From Gnetum montanum (Eukaryota > Streptophyta > Gnetopsida > Gnetales > Gnetaceae), in NCBI GenBank assembly GCA_015680685.1, contig MNCI01001941.1:63308-127307 (forward strand): a stretch of 64,000 bases of DNA, written 5' to 3'. The notes under the pieces were generated by a model that saw only the letters and a program-made list of their open reading frames with translations, was not told where the DNA came from and ran no database searches. Below are positions 10,981 through 21,885 of the stretch, piece by piece; within the stretch, counting starts at the first letter, position 1, and the number at the start of each line of letters is the position of its first letter. The position numbers and the translations under genes are program-made.

Positions 10981-13620
10981 CTACCCTTATCCACCCATGC
11001 ATCCACACTAGGCATCATGGATCCAGTGTGGGTTCTATCCCCTTAGCTACCTAACCTTGCTGTAGCCACCATCAACATACATGAATCCTAGATCCTAGCA
11101 AGGGGTAAGATCTTAAAAAAGCTTGCCACTTTGGGCATTCACATTGGAGCAATGCTACCCAGCATGGCTTTAACATTGCCCAAGGAGGCTACCATCCATA
11201 CTCATCCTTTGGTGCTCACGAAGCTATAATCTAATCCCCAAGGTAGGTCCCACAAAGTCTTAAACCCTTCCAGTCATCCTCAAAAGCTCTGAAACCTCAG
11301 TAAAGCTAGTCAAAAGTGATTAAAACTTTTAAATCTCATTAATCTATTCTAAGGGGGCTCCATCCATGTTGCCCAATGTGGATGGATGGGGGTGATCCTA
11401 AATTGCCAAAATCAACCACCCAATAACCATATTTTGACTCTAACGCCCCTTATTAGCTTCTAGTAACATAGATTGGCCAAAAATAATTTACTTTTTGCAT
11501 TTAAAACTCTTCCCCACACTAGTGAACCCTCCATCAATTTTTCCCAACATGGATCCAATGTGGGTGCCCTAGAGGTATTCCATAAATCACTTTCCATAAC
11601 CTTAAACATCCATGAAATCTACTTACATAGCCTAGAAACCATTCCATGGTCTCCAGTAGTTCATAGTTGTTAAGATTTGAGCCAATATTTACATATAAAA
11701 CCTTGTTCATGCTAGTGAACCCCCCATCCATGTTCCCCAGTGTGGATCTAGCATGGGTGCCTTCGGGTATGCTAAAAAAATCTCCAAAAATAACCTTAAT
11801 ACCTACCCTAGTGAACTTACAACCCTACCAGAGCCTTCCAAAGCTTTCAAATGCTAAAACATTGAATAGAAATGGAAAAAATCTCTCATCCCTTTCTCAT
11901 CCACATTGGAGCCACACTACCAAGTGTGAATAAAGGGTGGAAGACTACATGAGACACCAAGAAGCCTTCAAACCAATGGATTTTGACATCAAATATTCAC
12001 CCTCACCACCCCCCGCCCCCCCTACGAAATCGGTAGCTTTGAAACCCTATCGAATCTTGTCAAAAGTCATCAAAAATTTAAAAACCAAGTAGAGCCACAT
12101 TGGGGAAACCTCATCCACACTACCCAAAATGGATCTAGTGTGGATGAGAGGGGTATTGCCAAAAACTCATAAAATTTGCATTGATGTTAACTTGTATTGA
12201 CAATCCAACCTTCTTGAAGATTTCAGGAGCTAAGACTTGTAAAACCTAATCTCATTTACTAATTTTACTCACTTTCACACTAAGCACCCCTCATCCATGT
12301 TTGCTAGTGTGGATCCATCATGAATGCATTAAGGAAAGTTCATAGGGGATCACAAATACATCAAAACAAATTTGAGTTGTGTCATCTTCATCCTAGAACC
12401 CTGTCAACACCTCCTAGAGACTTTAGACTTTACAAAATTAACCAAAACCTGCAACAAGTTAACTCCCTTAGATCCTCCATGTTGGCTAGTATGGAACCAA
12501 CATGGATCTAGGGGTAACCTCAAAATCCACTTAGAAGCCCTCAAAACTGCTAAATTTTGACGTAAAACCCTAGCCCTTAACATTGGCAACCTTGGGAGCT
12601 AACATGCATGATCAACTTGCTAATGAATTGGCCTAGGTCTAACATTTTTTATCTATTAATGCTGAGGAAGGCCTAATCCACATCGAGCAACATGGATCCA
12701 ATGTGGATGAGCTACCTATCCACTTTTGATAGCAAATCAACATCCCTAAAGACCAAAACCCTACTCCATAAAAGCCTATAACATCTCAGCCTTGAGTGTA
12801 CATTTTTTGACCTTGTTTTAACCTTGAAACACACCAGACCCCCTCATCCACACATGATCAATGCTACCCAGTGAGGATAATGGGGGATGAAAATTCATGA
12901 CCTCAAACATTCTTAAAACCTAGCTAGATTTAACTAAAAACCAAGAGCATGGATGATGACTATTTCTAGCCCTAGAAGCATGAAAACTTGGTCAATTTGT
13001 TTCTAGGACCAAAAAGCAAGAGCAGCCCTCATCATCCATGATGGATCCAAGCTAGCCAATGTAGACCTAGCATGGATACTACCTCCAAATTGATTTCATG
13101 CTCAAAACCCTTCTGAAATGGCCTCAAAACTTAGTTTGGGAGTGCACAACTACAGAAACTTGGTTCCAACTACAAATCTAACCCTGTTTAATATCATTAT
13201 ATCCCAAATCTTGATTATTAACATTGGGTAGCATGGATACAAGGGCCATAACTTTTAAACCTTCTTTTTTATCATTTTCAACCTCCAAAATGACCAATCC
13301 TTACAAATCTAGCACTACGGTACCTTGGAAAGGTCCTAGAATCCCAATTTTGACCCTCTGGATATCATGTAATCCATTTTCATTGGTATCCACACTGCCT
13401 AATTTGAGTGGTAGATCTAGGCTTCAATAAGGATTCTCAAGGGTTGAAACTAATGCCAAAACTAGCCTAATCAATTCCTTAGTACACTATGCTGGCATGC
13501 AAGTCACAAGGAGTTAAAAACTACTCAAATTAGCTTGAGAAACTACCTAGATGTCTGATCCATGCTAGGAGTCACCCCATCTATGATAGCCAACATAGAT
13601 CCAATGTGAATACCCTAAAA
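10980..13620. repeat. degenerate ~185-bp tandem array with palindromic core
   Basis: About 15 units, each marked by an imperfect palindrome of the type ATCCACATTGG...CCAGTGTGGAT, occur near 11018, 11150, 11366, 11548, 11740, 11905, 12120, 12300, 12485, 12685, 12850, 13040, 13225, 13390 and 13590. Typical spacing is 165-230 bp, averaging about 184. Between palindromes other words recur in order, such as AAACCCTA and GTCAAAAGT-ATTAAAA. The array lies just upstream (minus strand) of aORF-1 and before array A2. It is old: units differ greatly. Confidence 0.75.
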
Positions 13621-13694
13621 ACCTTGCAATTTCAGTTCAAATAGCCTCAAAATAGCCCTGTTTGATGCCTAAACTCATCTAGCACCCTAGTAGC

Positions 13695-14075
13695 CTTAAA
13701 CCATGGCTTGCTAAGGCCTAAAACTGGGAAAATCTAATCTTGTTTAACCACTATTAGCCAATTTTTACCACATGCATCCCACTTTCATCAATTTAACCTT
13801 GTTTCATAAAGTTTCAACCTTTTTTGGCCTGTTTCCCCTCTTGGCCATCGTATGGCCCCTACATGGCTTTATGTTTCCCTAGATTCATCTTATTTTTTTT
13901 ATTATGACCTTTGTAAAGCCTTGTTTGGCCTCTGATTGGTATTAAATGATGTATTTTGACTTTCGCTAACCACCATTTAACACCATGTAACCATGGCCAG
14001 CTAAGGTCTAAAACTAGCACTACATCTTGCCAAGGCCTAAAACTAGCAAGATCACAAACTTTGTCAATCATTTTA
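13695..14075 (+). repeat. short-repeat array A2, element 1, pol side
   Basis: Scattered degenerate copies of the array A core occur here: ACCATGGCTTGCTAAGGCCTAAAACTGG-like at about 13700-13725, GGCCAGCTAAGGTCTAAAACTAGCA-like near 13995-14020, and TTGCCAAGGCCTAAAACTAGC-like near 14029-14050. Between them are TTTGGCC-rich pieces. With array A it brackets the antisense gene. The mirrored arrangement is seen in element 2. Confidence 0.7.
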
Positions 14076-14340
14076 CCCTCATTTTTCATTCTTCACTTTG
14101 TTGCACCATGTTGGACCTTTATTTGGCCTTTGTTTAGCCCTTTTTCCATTGTGATTATTTATTTCTACCTCCTTATAGCCTAGATGACCTTGTTTACATT
14201 GTATTTAGCATTATAATAGCATGTATTTACATAATTACATAGCATTTTAACATTATCTATGCATTTTTACCCATCTGCCACTTAATATGATTTTGGTTGA
14301 CATGCAAGATTAAAGCATGAGTACCTAGAAGCAAATCAAT
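14076..14340 (+). other. spacer before pol, element 1
   Basis: T-rich sequence with repeated TATTTAGCATT and CATTTTACC words, ending in a pyrimidine-containing stretch and AG (TACCTAG at about 14320). That AG could be a 3' splice site for a pro-to-pol splice, as known for Ogre elements. This is inference; no transcript evidence is available here. Confidence 0.35.
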
Positions 14341-17300
14341 TTACCTTTGTGCCTACATGGATCCCATGGTAATGTTGAATAATGTGTTGACTTTGATTGC
14401 CTGGATCTTGAGCCTAAGAGTCTTGTTGACCACATAGACTCTATTGAGAAACCTCTTGAATGGCCTAAAAACCTAGTTAAGATCCTTGACCTTGAGGCTA
14501 GTGATATTACTAAAGACTCTCTAGTTGAGACTCCTGTCATGACACACAATGGTAAGGAAAACACCCTAAAACTATGTTCGTCATTGAAACCTCAACAAGC
14601 TCCTATAAGGCAACATCAAGGCCTTTGCCTAGTCATATGAAGATATGCCAAGCTTAGACCCACATTTAGTGCAACAAAACATCATACTAGATCCTAGCAT
14701 TAGACCAATTAAGCAGAAATTTTGCAAGATTAGACTTGATTTAGCCTTGGAAATTCATGATGAAATCACAAAGCTATACCAAGTTGGTTTCATTAGAGCT
14801 ATTGATTACACAAAATGGATGTCCAACATAGTGGTAGTCCCTAAGAAAAATGGAAGTATCTAAATTTGCATAGATTTTTGAGACCTAAATAAGGTAACCA
14901 TCAAGGATGACTTTCCTTTGCCTAGTATTGATCAACTTATCGATTCCACGATTGGACATGCCTTGTCATCCTTCATGGATCAATTCTTGAGATACAACTA
15001 GATTAGGATCAACCCAAAACATCAACTTATCACAACCTTCATGACCCCTTGGGGGGCCTTTTTCTATTCCATGATGTCCTTTGGCCTTAGGAATGTAGGA
15101 GCAACCTACTAAAGAGTTGTGGCATACATCATTAGTGATTACATGCTAGGTTTTCTTAATGATAACATAGACAATATAGTTGTTAAGTCCAAAGTGACCA
15201 ACAATCATGCTAATGACCTAGATGTTGTGCTTAAATGATGCCTCAAATATGAGCTTAGGCTTTATCCCAAAAAGTATGTCTTTGATGTTAAAATCAATAA
15301 GATGCTTGGCTTTGTATTGTTTGAAGAAAGAATACATGGTGATCTTGATAAGATTATGGTCATATCCAACTTGGTGACATCTACTAATCTTAAGAAGCTT
15401 CAAGGATTACAAGGCATATTACAATTTATTCCTAGGTTAATCACTATACTTATGGATAAGTTACAACCTATGCAACACTTTCTTAAGAAAGGAACTCACT
15501 ATGAGTGGAAGGCTCAATGCCAAGAGGCCTTTGCAAACCTTAAGCAAGATTTGGCACAACTACCAACAATCTATCCTCCACAAGAGGGTAAACTATTTTA
15601 CATCCACCTTAATATCTCCAACACATCCATTACCTCTCTACTCTATCAAAAACATGATGATGAAGCAAACAATATACTGCCTTAGCCATGCATTAGTTTC
15701 CCATGAGACATGATACACTAAAGTGGAAAAGTATTGTCTAGCACTAGTCTTCTCATTGAAGAAGTGGAGACACTACCTCTTCAGAAGCCAAGTTAATGTC
15801 ATTTGCAAACAAAACATGCTCAGAGCCATAATGCCCAACATCTATCAAATTAGCCATATAACCTAATGGAAAGCCATAATAGTAGAGTTTGACCTTCATT
15901 ACATCTCCCAATCCTCAACGAAATGTCAAACCATAGCCATACAACTTATTATTTCTCCTATTGATGACCAAGCAACCATAGATCCTAAGTTCCCTGATGA
16001 ACATGTTAACACCATTAGCCAAGTTCCCAAGGGTTATGAGCTAGTCATGCACTTTGACAAAGCTTCAACTACCCATGGGGCTAGTGCCACTGCCATCATA
16101 ACATTCCCATCTACATAAATCTAATCCTTCATCTAGTGTTTTGAATTTTCATGTACCAACAACATAGCAAAGTGTGAGGGTTTGATCATAGGAATGATGG
16201 TAGCTCATGACCTAGGAATCAAGCATTTAACAATAAACAACAATTCACAACTTGTGGTCAACCAAGTGACTAAGCTTTATGTATGCAACATTAAACATTC
16301 ACAACCTTATTATGACTTAGGAAAGAAATTGTTACAACAAGTTATACAAGTTAACATCCAACATATACCCCAAAATGAAAATTCTATAGTCAATACCATT
16401 ACAATGCTAGCCCTCAGTGTAACACTAAATGTGTTTAGTAAGTTTCCCATCTTGACCATGGACTGTGCTATTCCCATCATGCAAGAGCACTGACAATGCC
16501 TTTGTGGTCATAGTTCATACTACTCCTACAAGGAAGTGGTATGATGATATCAAGTTTTACCTCATGCATGGTGAACCTTCACAAAGTTTGACTACTACTC
16601 AAAAAGGCATCATACATAAACAATCAAAATAGTATATCATTGTAGACAATAACACATTATGTTGATGGTCCTATGATGGCATATTGATAGTATGCTTAGG
16701 TAAAACTAAAGCCCAAACAGTCCTAGAGCAAGTTCATGAAGGTGTTTATGGGGAACATATAGGACCTAGAACTATGGCCTCTAAGATTAGACAGTTAGGC
16801 TATTAGTGGCCCTATATGAAAAATGGCTATCTACAAAATTTCAAAACTTGTGACACATGAAAATGGCATAGCAATCTCATAAATGTACCACCAACTGAGT
16901 TGCACACTACTTAGATAACTTAGACATTCTAATGGTGGGTGTTGGATATCACTGGACCAATAACGCCTAAGTCTTCCATAGGTCATAGCTTCAACATTAC
17001 TACAACTAAATACTTTACAAAGTGGGTTGAGGCTATTCCTCTTAGAAAGACTACATCTAAACATGTAAATTCATACTTGACAAACATTGTAGCCCATTTT
17101 GGCATACCTATGACCATAGTCAAAGACAATGGACCATAGTATAGTAGCCAAGAAATAAAAAAAATTTGTCACAACCTAAGCATTAAGCACTCTTTCTCAT
17201 CGCCATATTACCCTCAAGCCAATGGACAAGTAGAAGCAACCAATAAGGTCATCATCAACTTACTCAAAAATATGTTAAACAACAACAAGTGCAAGTGGCA

Positions 17301-17775
17301 TGAGTGGCTTGTCCATGCACTTTGGGCCTACAAAACGACTTGTCATACGGTAACTGATGTAACTCCTTATAGCCTAGTTTATGATATTAAAGTTTTTTTA
17401 CCTCTTGAATTATAGGTGTCATCACTCCAAGTAGCCTTATCTAATTTCATCAATGATGAAAAATGCAAGGAGGTACGGACCATGGACCTAAACTCAATGG
17501 AAGAGCAATGAGTGCAAATGCTTACTCACATTGAATGATATCAAGAGAGACAGAAATGGCAACACAACCATAATTTGACCAAGTGTAAGATTAAGGAAGC
17601 TGACTTGGTATTCAAAGCCATCCCCAAACATGTGGATAAATTACCAACCAATTGGAAAGGGTCCTTCTTGGTTACTAGAGCCTACAACAATGGAACATTC
17701 AAGATTGCAAACATGGATGGGAATGAGTTAGCCAATCTAATCAATCATTCCTATCTAAAGCCTTACTGCATGTAG
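14341..17775 (+). pseudogene. pol: element 1 pol: RT, RNase H, second RNase H, integrase
   Basis: Domain order: pre-RT segment (DFDCLDLEPKSL); RT from ~14640 (DEITKLYQVGFIRAIDY; FPLPSIDQLID ~14910-14942), with the catalytic YxDD changed to NIDN at 15164-15175; RNase H ~15480-15840; archaeal-type RNase H ~16045-16430 (HFDKAST, KCEGLI), where GDSQLVV has become NNSQLVV and the last Asp is Asn; integrase ~16740-17775. The integrase D-D-E are visible: DITGP at ~16944, DNGP at 17125, E at 17233 (D-35-E). The C-terminal end is NLINHSYLKPYCM, stop at 17773-17775. Stops often sit at former CGA or CAA codons, for example TGA in F-DLNK at 14879. The double RNase H defines the Tat/Ogre group. It is inactive. 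Confidence 0.92.
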
Positions 17776-17784
17776 CCTACTAGA

Positions 17785-17872
17785 ACCAAGGCCTTAAATT
17801 GGTAAGATGGCCTCTTAGGGTCTAAACTTAGTGAAACCACAATCCTCTAAGACCTTAAACTAGCACCATGAC
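17785..17872 (+). repeat. short-repeat array remnant after integrase, element 1
   Basis: Two to three units with GGCCTTAAATTGG, GGGTCTAAACTTAG and GACCTTAAACTAGCAC follow the pol stop. The array is cut at 17872 by the LTR of element 2. In element 2 a comparable array also follows integrase (21595-21860). Confidence 0.72.
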
Positions 17873-18472
17873 TATAACGACCAAAAATGTTGGTGGCTAG
17901 AACACTGAGAGGTCATCAAGTGTACAGCCCAACCTCGGATTTGTGCAAGGGCCATGCTGGGGTAAACAGAAGTGGGGCACCCTGAACAATTTGGTCAATC
18001 AGATAGGGACTTAGTCGGTGTACAATAACCTTTTTGTAAACATTTTTCTTAAAGGTGTTATGTGTAAGTTAAGTGATGAGCGACAAGCGTAAACTGATGG
18101 AGAACAATGCAAAATACAATAGTAGCAAAACAAAATGAAATAGGATTGGGTGAGAAAGTGCACCATTCCAAGATTGGGGGATTTGATCTTTGCTTGGCTG
18201 AAGATGTACAACTGATGCACAGTGTGGACAGGCATAGCTTACAATGAAGCAGTATGGTCACAACTCCTTGGACTGCTATCAACAACTTGCTAACAAGGGC
18301 CTTTTTCTTGCTAGTTTTCTTGCCAAAGCTAATCACCGGAGAGCCAAAATGCAAAAATGCCAATCTCTGAAGCCAACTGCTAGAAAGGTGATTCTCAAAG
18401 CCAACCACGCTCAAGAAAGCCAACCACACTAAAAATTCCAAAAGCCAACCCCTTGAATGTTGTTCACCAGGG

Positions 18473-18482
18473 TATTTATAGG
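18473..18482 (-). promoter_or_regulatory. TATA box of element 2 LTR (3' copy)
   Basis: CTATAAATAC on the minus strand, followed by CCTGGTGAACAAC. The identical site is kept in the other LTR at 39433-39442. In sense orientation it would start the genomic RNA. Confidence 0.65.
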
Positions 18483-18924
18483 ACCAAGAACAGGACAAAA
18501 ATGTGGTTTGGATGCCACGTGTCCTGGGTCCCATAGAGTGCAAACGTGACTATGCCATGCTATTGTGTAATGGTGGATGTGAAGCTTACCATGCTATGAC
18601 CATACTGTTCAAGCTACATGTGCCAAAGTCCAGTGAACTATCATGTTTTTTACAAGGAATGCTAATAGTGAATGCAAAGTGGAGCCTATGCTCTAGGACT
18701 ACGTCTTCCCTACTCTTGTGGGAAGGGTCAAGTGTAGGGACAACTTTGGGAATAGTCAAGGGGATGCAAAATAAAGCAGACTTGCTGATCTTTCCTGTTG
18801 AAGAGATGTCAGGATGAGAGTAACCATTGCCAACAAGTTCTAGAGCTAACCAAAGATGTCTTGATGCTTCCACATGAGTGTTACACTATTTACGCTACCC
18901 AGCATATCACCGTAGCATCAACAC

Positions 18925-19740
18925 CCACATGATACACTGTGCTATGCTGCGTAGTGTAGTGTAGCGTAGCCGCCAATCTTGAAAGAAATCCTACCTGAAA
19001 GCTAAGAATACCTATCTGAGGCCTAGCTAGGCAAGCAACTTCAACCCTATCTCTCATGCTGAAAGGTATTGGGACCTGTTGAGTCCATCCTTGGGACACT
19101 TTGATGCTATGTGTGCTTGCTACGCTGTGTAGCATAGCACAGCGTAGTAGCCAATGTGACATACATCCTTGTTTGATTTGCAATGCTTTGTCGAGAAACC
19201 TTGCTTGAAGCCTAAGGGTGAAGTGGGATAGTCAATCTTGGAGGTTTGAATGTGGCCAAGTGCAATTCCCTTGCTAGGAACCACTTGGTGGAGGACCTTC
19301 ATGTGTTCTGTCCTTACTACACTGTGCTACACTACGTAGCATAGCACAACATAGCACCCAATTTGACTCAAATTCTGACTTACTTTGTAAAAATTTTGTC
19401 ACAAAATTTCAGTCATGTCCTAGCATGGCAACAGAGCAAACTTGTTTGATGGTTGAAGCATGGGCAAGTAGGCTTACTCCATTAGATCCATCTGAGTAGG
19501 AGTATTGTCAGAGTTCATCCCTGCTATGCTGTGCTATGCTATGTAGCGTAGCACAATGTAGTACTCAAATGAAGAGGGTTATTGACAAAACTTGCTACAT
19601 TTTGCTACATCATGTTCCTCATGCATCAAGGGTGAAGTGGGATAGATATCCCGTAGGACTAAGTCACTATCAATTTGCATCTTTGGTGGCTAGTCTTCCC
19701 AAGGCCTTCTACGCTATGCAGCATAGCGTAGTGTAGCAGG
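18925..19740. repeat. five ~195-bp sub-repeats with TGCTACGCT palindromes in the LTR
   Basis: Palindromic clusters of TGCTACGCT / AGCGTAGCA words are centred near 18945, 19132, 19338, 19544 and 19722. Between them partly similar sequence recurs (AGGGTGAAGTGGGATAG at two of the intervals). The other LTR has the same five at 39888-40702. Confidence 0.85.
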
Positions 19741-20035
19741 TCTCGCAGTTAGAAAACTTTCTGAACTATTTCACTCATCCTAAACACTTTCAGTAGCTCC
19801 TATCATGGTCCCTAGGTAAACCATGAGCTGATTCAAGTGTTAAGCTGGGTAGGCTAGAGGGTGTAGCAACCTTGTCAACTCGTGCAATAGAAAACTTGCC
19901 AAATTGTATGGTCTACCCCTGGTGCCTCTTTCATGCAAACTAGCCTTGTGGCTAGGTGCAACATTGACTATGCTGTAGAGGTTGGCAGGCAAGCTTAGAA
20001 GTAATTTTGCAAGCATTAGGACTTCCGAGGTGTCA

Positions 20036-21594
20036 TGTCATCTGCACAATCCATTGTGACATCATTCCTACAGATATTCTTGCCCAAAATTTTGAGACTA
20101 CTAAATCACAAGAGTCCCAAATTTTATGGTGTTTCAAAGATCCCTCTTTGTTGACATCTGGAGGATGTGTCTGAGAGACATCGACAAAGAATACGAAACA
20201 CCATGAGGAATAAGACGCCAACATTTCTCTTTAGTACCCGCTCAGACCATGCTTTGCTACACTTGAGAGTACTGGGAGAGTGATTAGGAGAGTAATTTTA
20301 AAGTAAGGGGGCAAGGGTTGGATTTGAGGAAATAGGTTTAGGGAAGGAATTAATGTAAAATTCAATGCTTTGAAAAATTGTTGCCATAGCATGATCCCTC
20401 ATTGAAGTGCTTATGAGGGAGTTAGCATGCATGGGTGTCTTTCTTTATTGACCTTTGACCTCTCACCGAAATGCTTAGAGATGGTCGACTTATGGCCAAA
20501 GAGAGTGTAAAGCAATTCTTGTGCCATTTTTTTAGGCACTTGTCCCTATTTTCTTGCATTATATATATATATATATTCTTTTCCTTTGTTGTACACCCAT
20601 GTTCACTTGCAAATAACCTTGTCATTGTTGTAGGATAGGTGTTTCCTCCCCGAGATGAGTTATGTTACATCCATGTGGGGCTTTAACCTGCCTACAAATG
20701 CTTTCCATCAGGCGAGTTGCGTTACATCCATCATGGACTTGGGGGTTGGGCATGTGAAAGGGCTTTGTGCATTAGGAAGGCTTGTAAAGAGGGTATGGAA
20801 AATTGCAAGTATAGGGAATGGAGGCTAAACTAGCTGGAAGGGAGAGTAAGGTGTGCACTCCCAAGTAGCTAGGCTAATCGAAGAAGTTACTTCGGAATAA
20901 TGTAGTGCCTTGTTCTCATGGTGAAATTCATCTCAGCACGACGCCATCTTGGCCTTTATCCTACAAACATAACAAAGATAAAACCAGAAAAAAGCAACCA
21001 TGAAGCGAAGTGAGGGTAAAGTCCTACTTCTTTGGACATCACTAGAGCGGCAAATGTTGTCTCTAAATTGCATGATGTTCAAAGTAGAAAGGCCAACAAA
21101 GATTTTGGTAGTGGTAGGCTGGAAAGGTTAGCACCAAAGAGACTAGCAGTGGTGATGACACAGATGCTCATGATTCCTTGCCCAAGGCAAACATCAGGCA
21201 GTCCAGTTGCAAGGTGAGGAGCCTAACAGCTGAATGCCTCTTGGACTTGGATGATGGCAAGGGCTAGAGGATGGCAACTTTGTGGTTAGCCCACAATAGT
21301 GTTGGGACTCCATAAGTAGGTGTTGATGGCAAGAGCTACTACTAGGATGACTAGCTATGATAGCGATAGCTCCGGTAGGTTAGCAAGATGTCGAACGACA
21401 TCTTTAGAAGATCAACAAGATGCCAGAGGCGATAATGTTGCATGTGTTCCAGAGGTTTTTTTCTTAGCAACATGAATTGCATTCTAGAACTGCAACATCC
21501 CACCTTGTGTTATCCATGAGTTTTGTAAGTGTTCATGTTTGCTTGTTCGAAAGAGTCACAGGTGTGCATTGGGGAGCGTTGCACCACGAACCCA
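20036..21594 (-). other. 3' untranslated region of element 2
   Basis: Between the integrase-side array and the 3' LTR (minus orientation). It includes a (TA)n run at 20559-20576 and two copies of a GTTACATCCAT word at about 20663 and 20725. I see no coding region with support and no clear polypurine tract. Confidence 0.45.
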
Positions 21595-21860
21595 ATTTAA
21601 AGTTTTGGTAGACTATCTGGTGTGCTAATTTAGGGTCCCAACAGACCGTTGTGCTTGTTTAATGTTGTAGCAGATGGTGGATGGCCATTTTAAGGTCATA
21701 GTGGACCATGCTATGGGTGCCAGTTTTATCTCATGGCCCAAAGACGTGTTGTGCTAGTTTAGTGTCATAGCGGATGTTCTATGCTAGTTTATAGTCATAG
21801 TAAACTATCTATGCCAATTTTACGTCATAACAGACATTCTTTGCTAGTTTTACATCGTAG
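21595..21860 (-). repeat. short-repeat array after integrase, element 2
   Basis: About seven units of about 38-40 bp of the reverse-complemented core, for example GCTAGTTTAGTGTCATAGCGG and GCTAGTTTATAGTCATAGTA-like, from about 21600. These are related to array A (core read on the minus strand: CCATGACCTTAAACTAGC). Confidence 0.82.
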
Positions 21861-21885
21861 CAGATGATTTTCTTACCTTGATTTA

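Larger units (their letters stand above)
17873..20035 (-). mobile_element. 3' LTR of element 2
   Basis: This direct repeat of 38819-40994 is alignable over its whole length with point changes and small indels. Minus-strand orientation: it starts TGACACCTCGG at 20035 and ends GGTCGTTATA at 17873, where the other copy ends GGTCGCTACA. A minus-strand TATA box CTATAAATAC lies at 18473-18482. Five palindrome-bearing sub-repeats lie at 18925-19740. The 20035 end rests on where similarity between copies stops; no polypurine tract sits right beside it, so the LTR could be longer here and truncated in the other copy. No target-site duplication was recognisable. Confidence 0.85.

Noticed and set aside
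10980-13620. CRISPR-like array of spaced repeats
   Set aside because: Repeats are highly degenerate, the spacers are related to each other, and the context is a plant retroelement.
20559-20576. TATA box
   Set aside because: It is a simple (TA)n run without other promoter context; the LTR TATA at 18473 is a better candidate.
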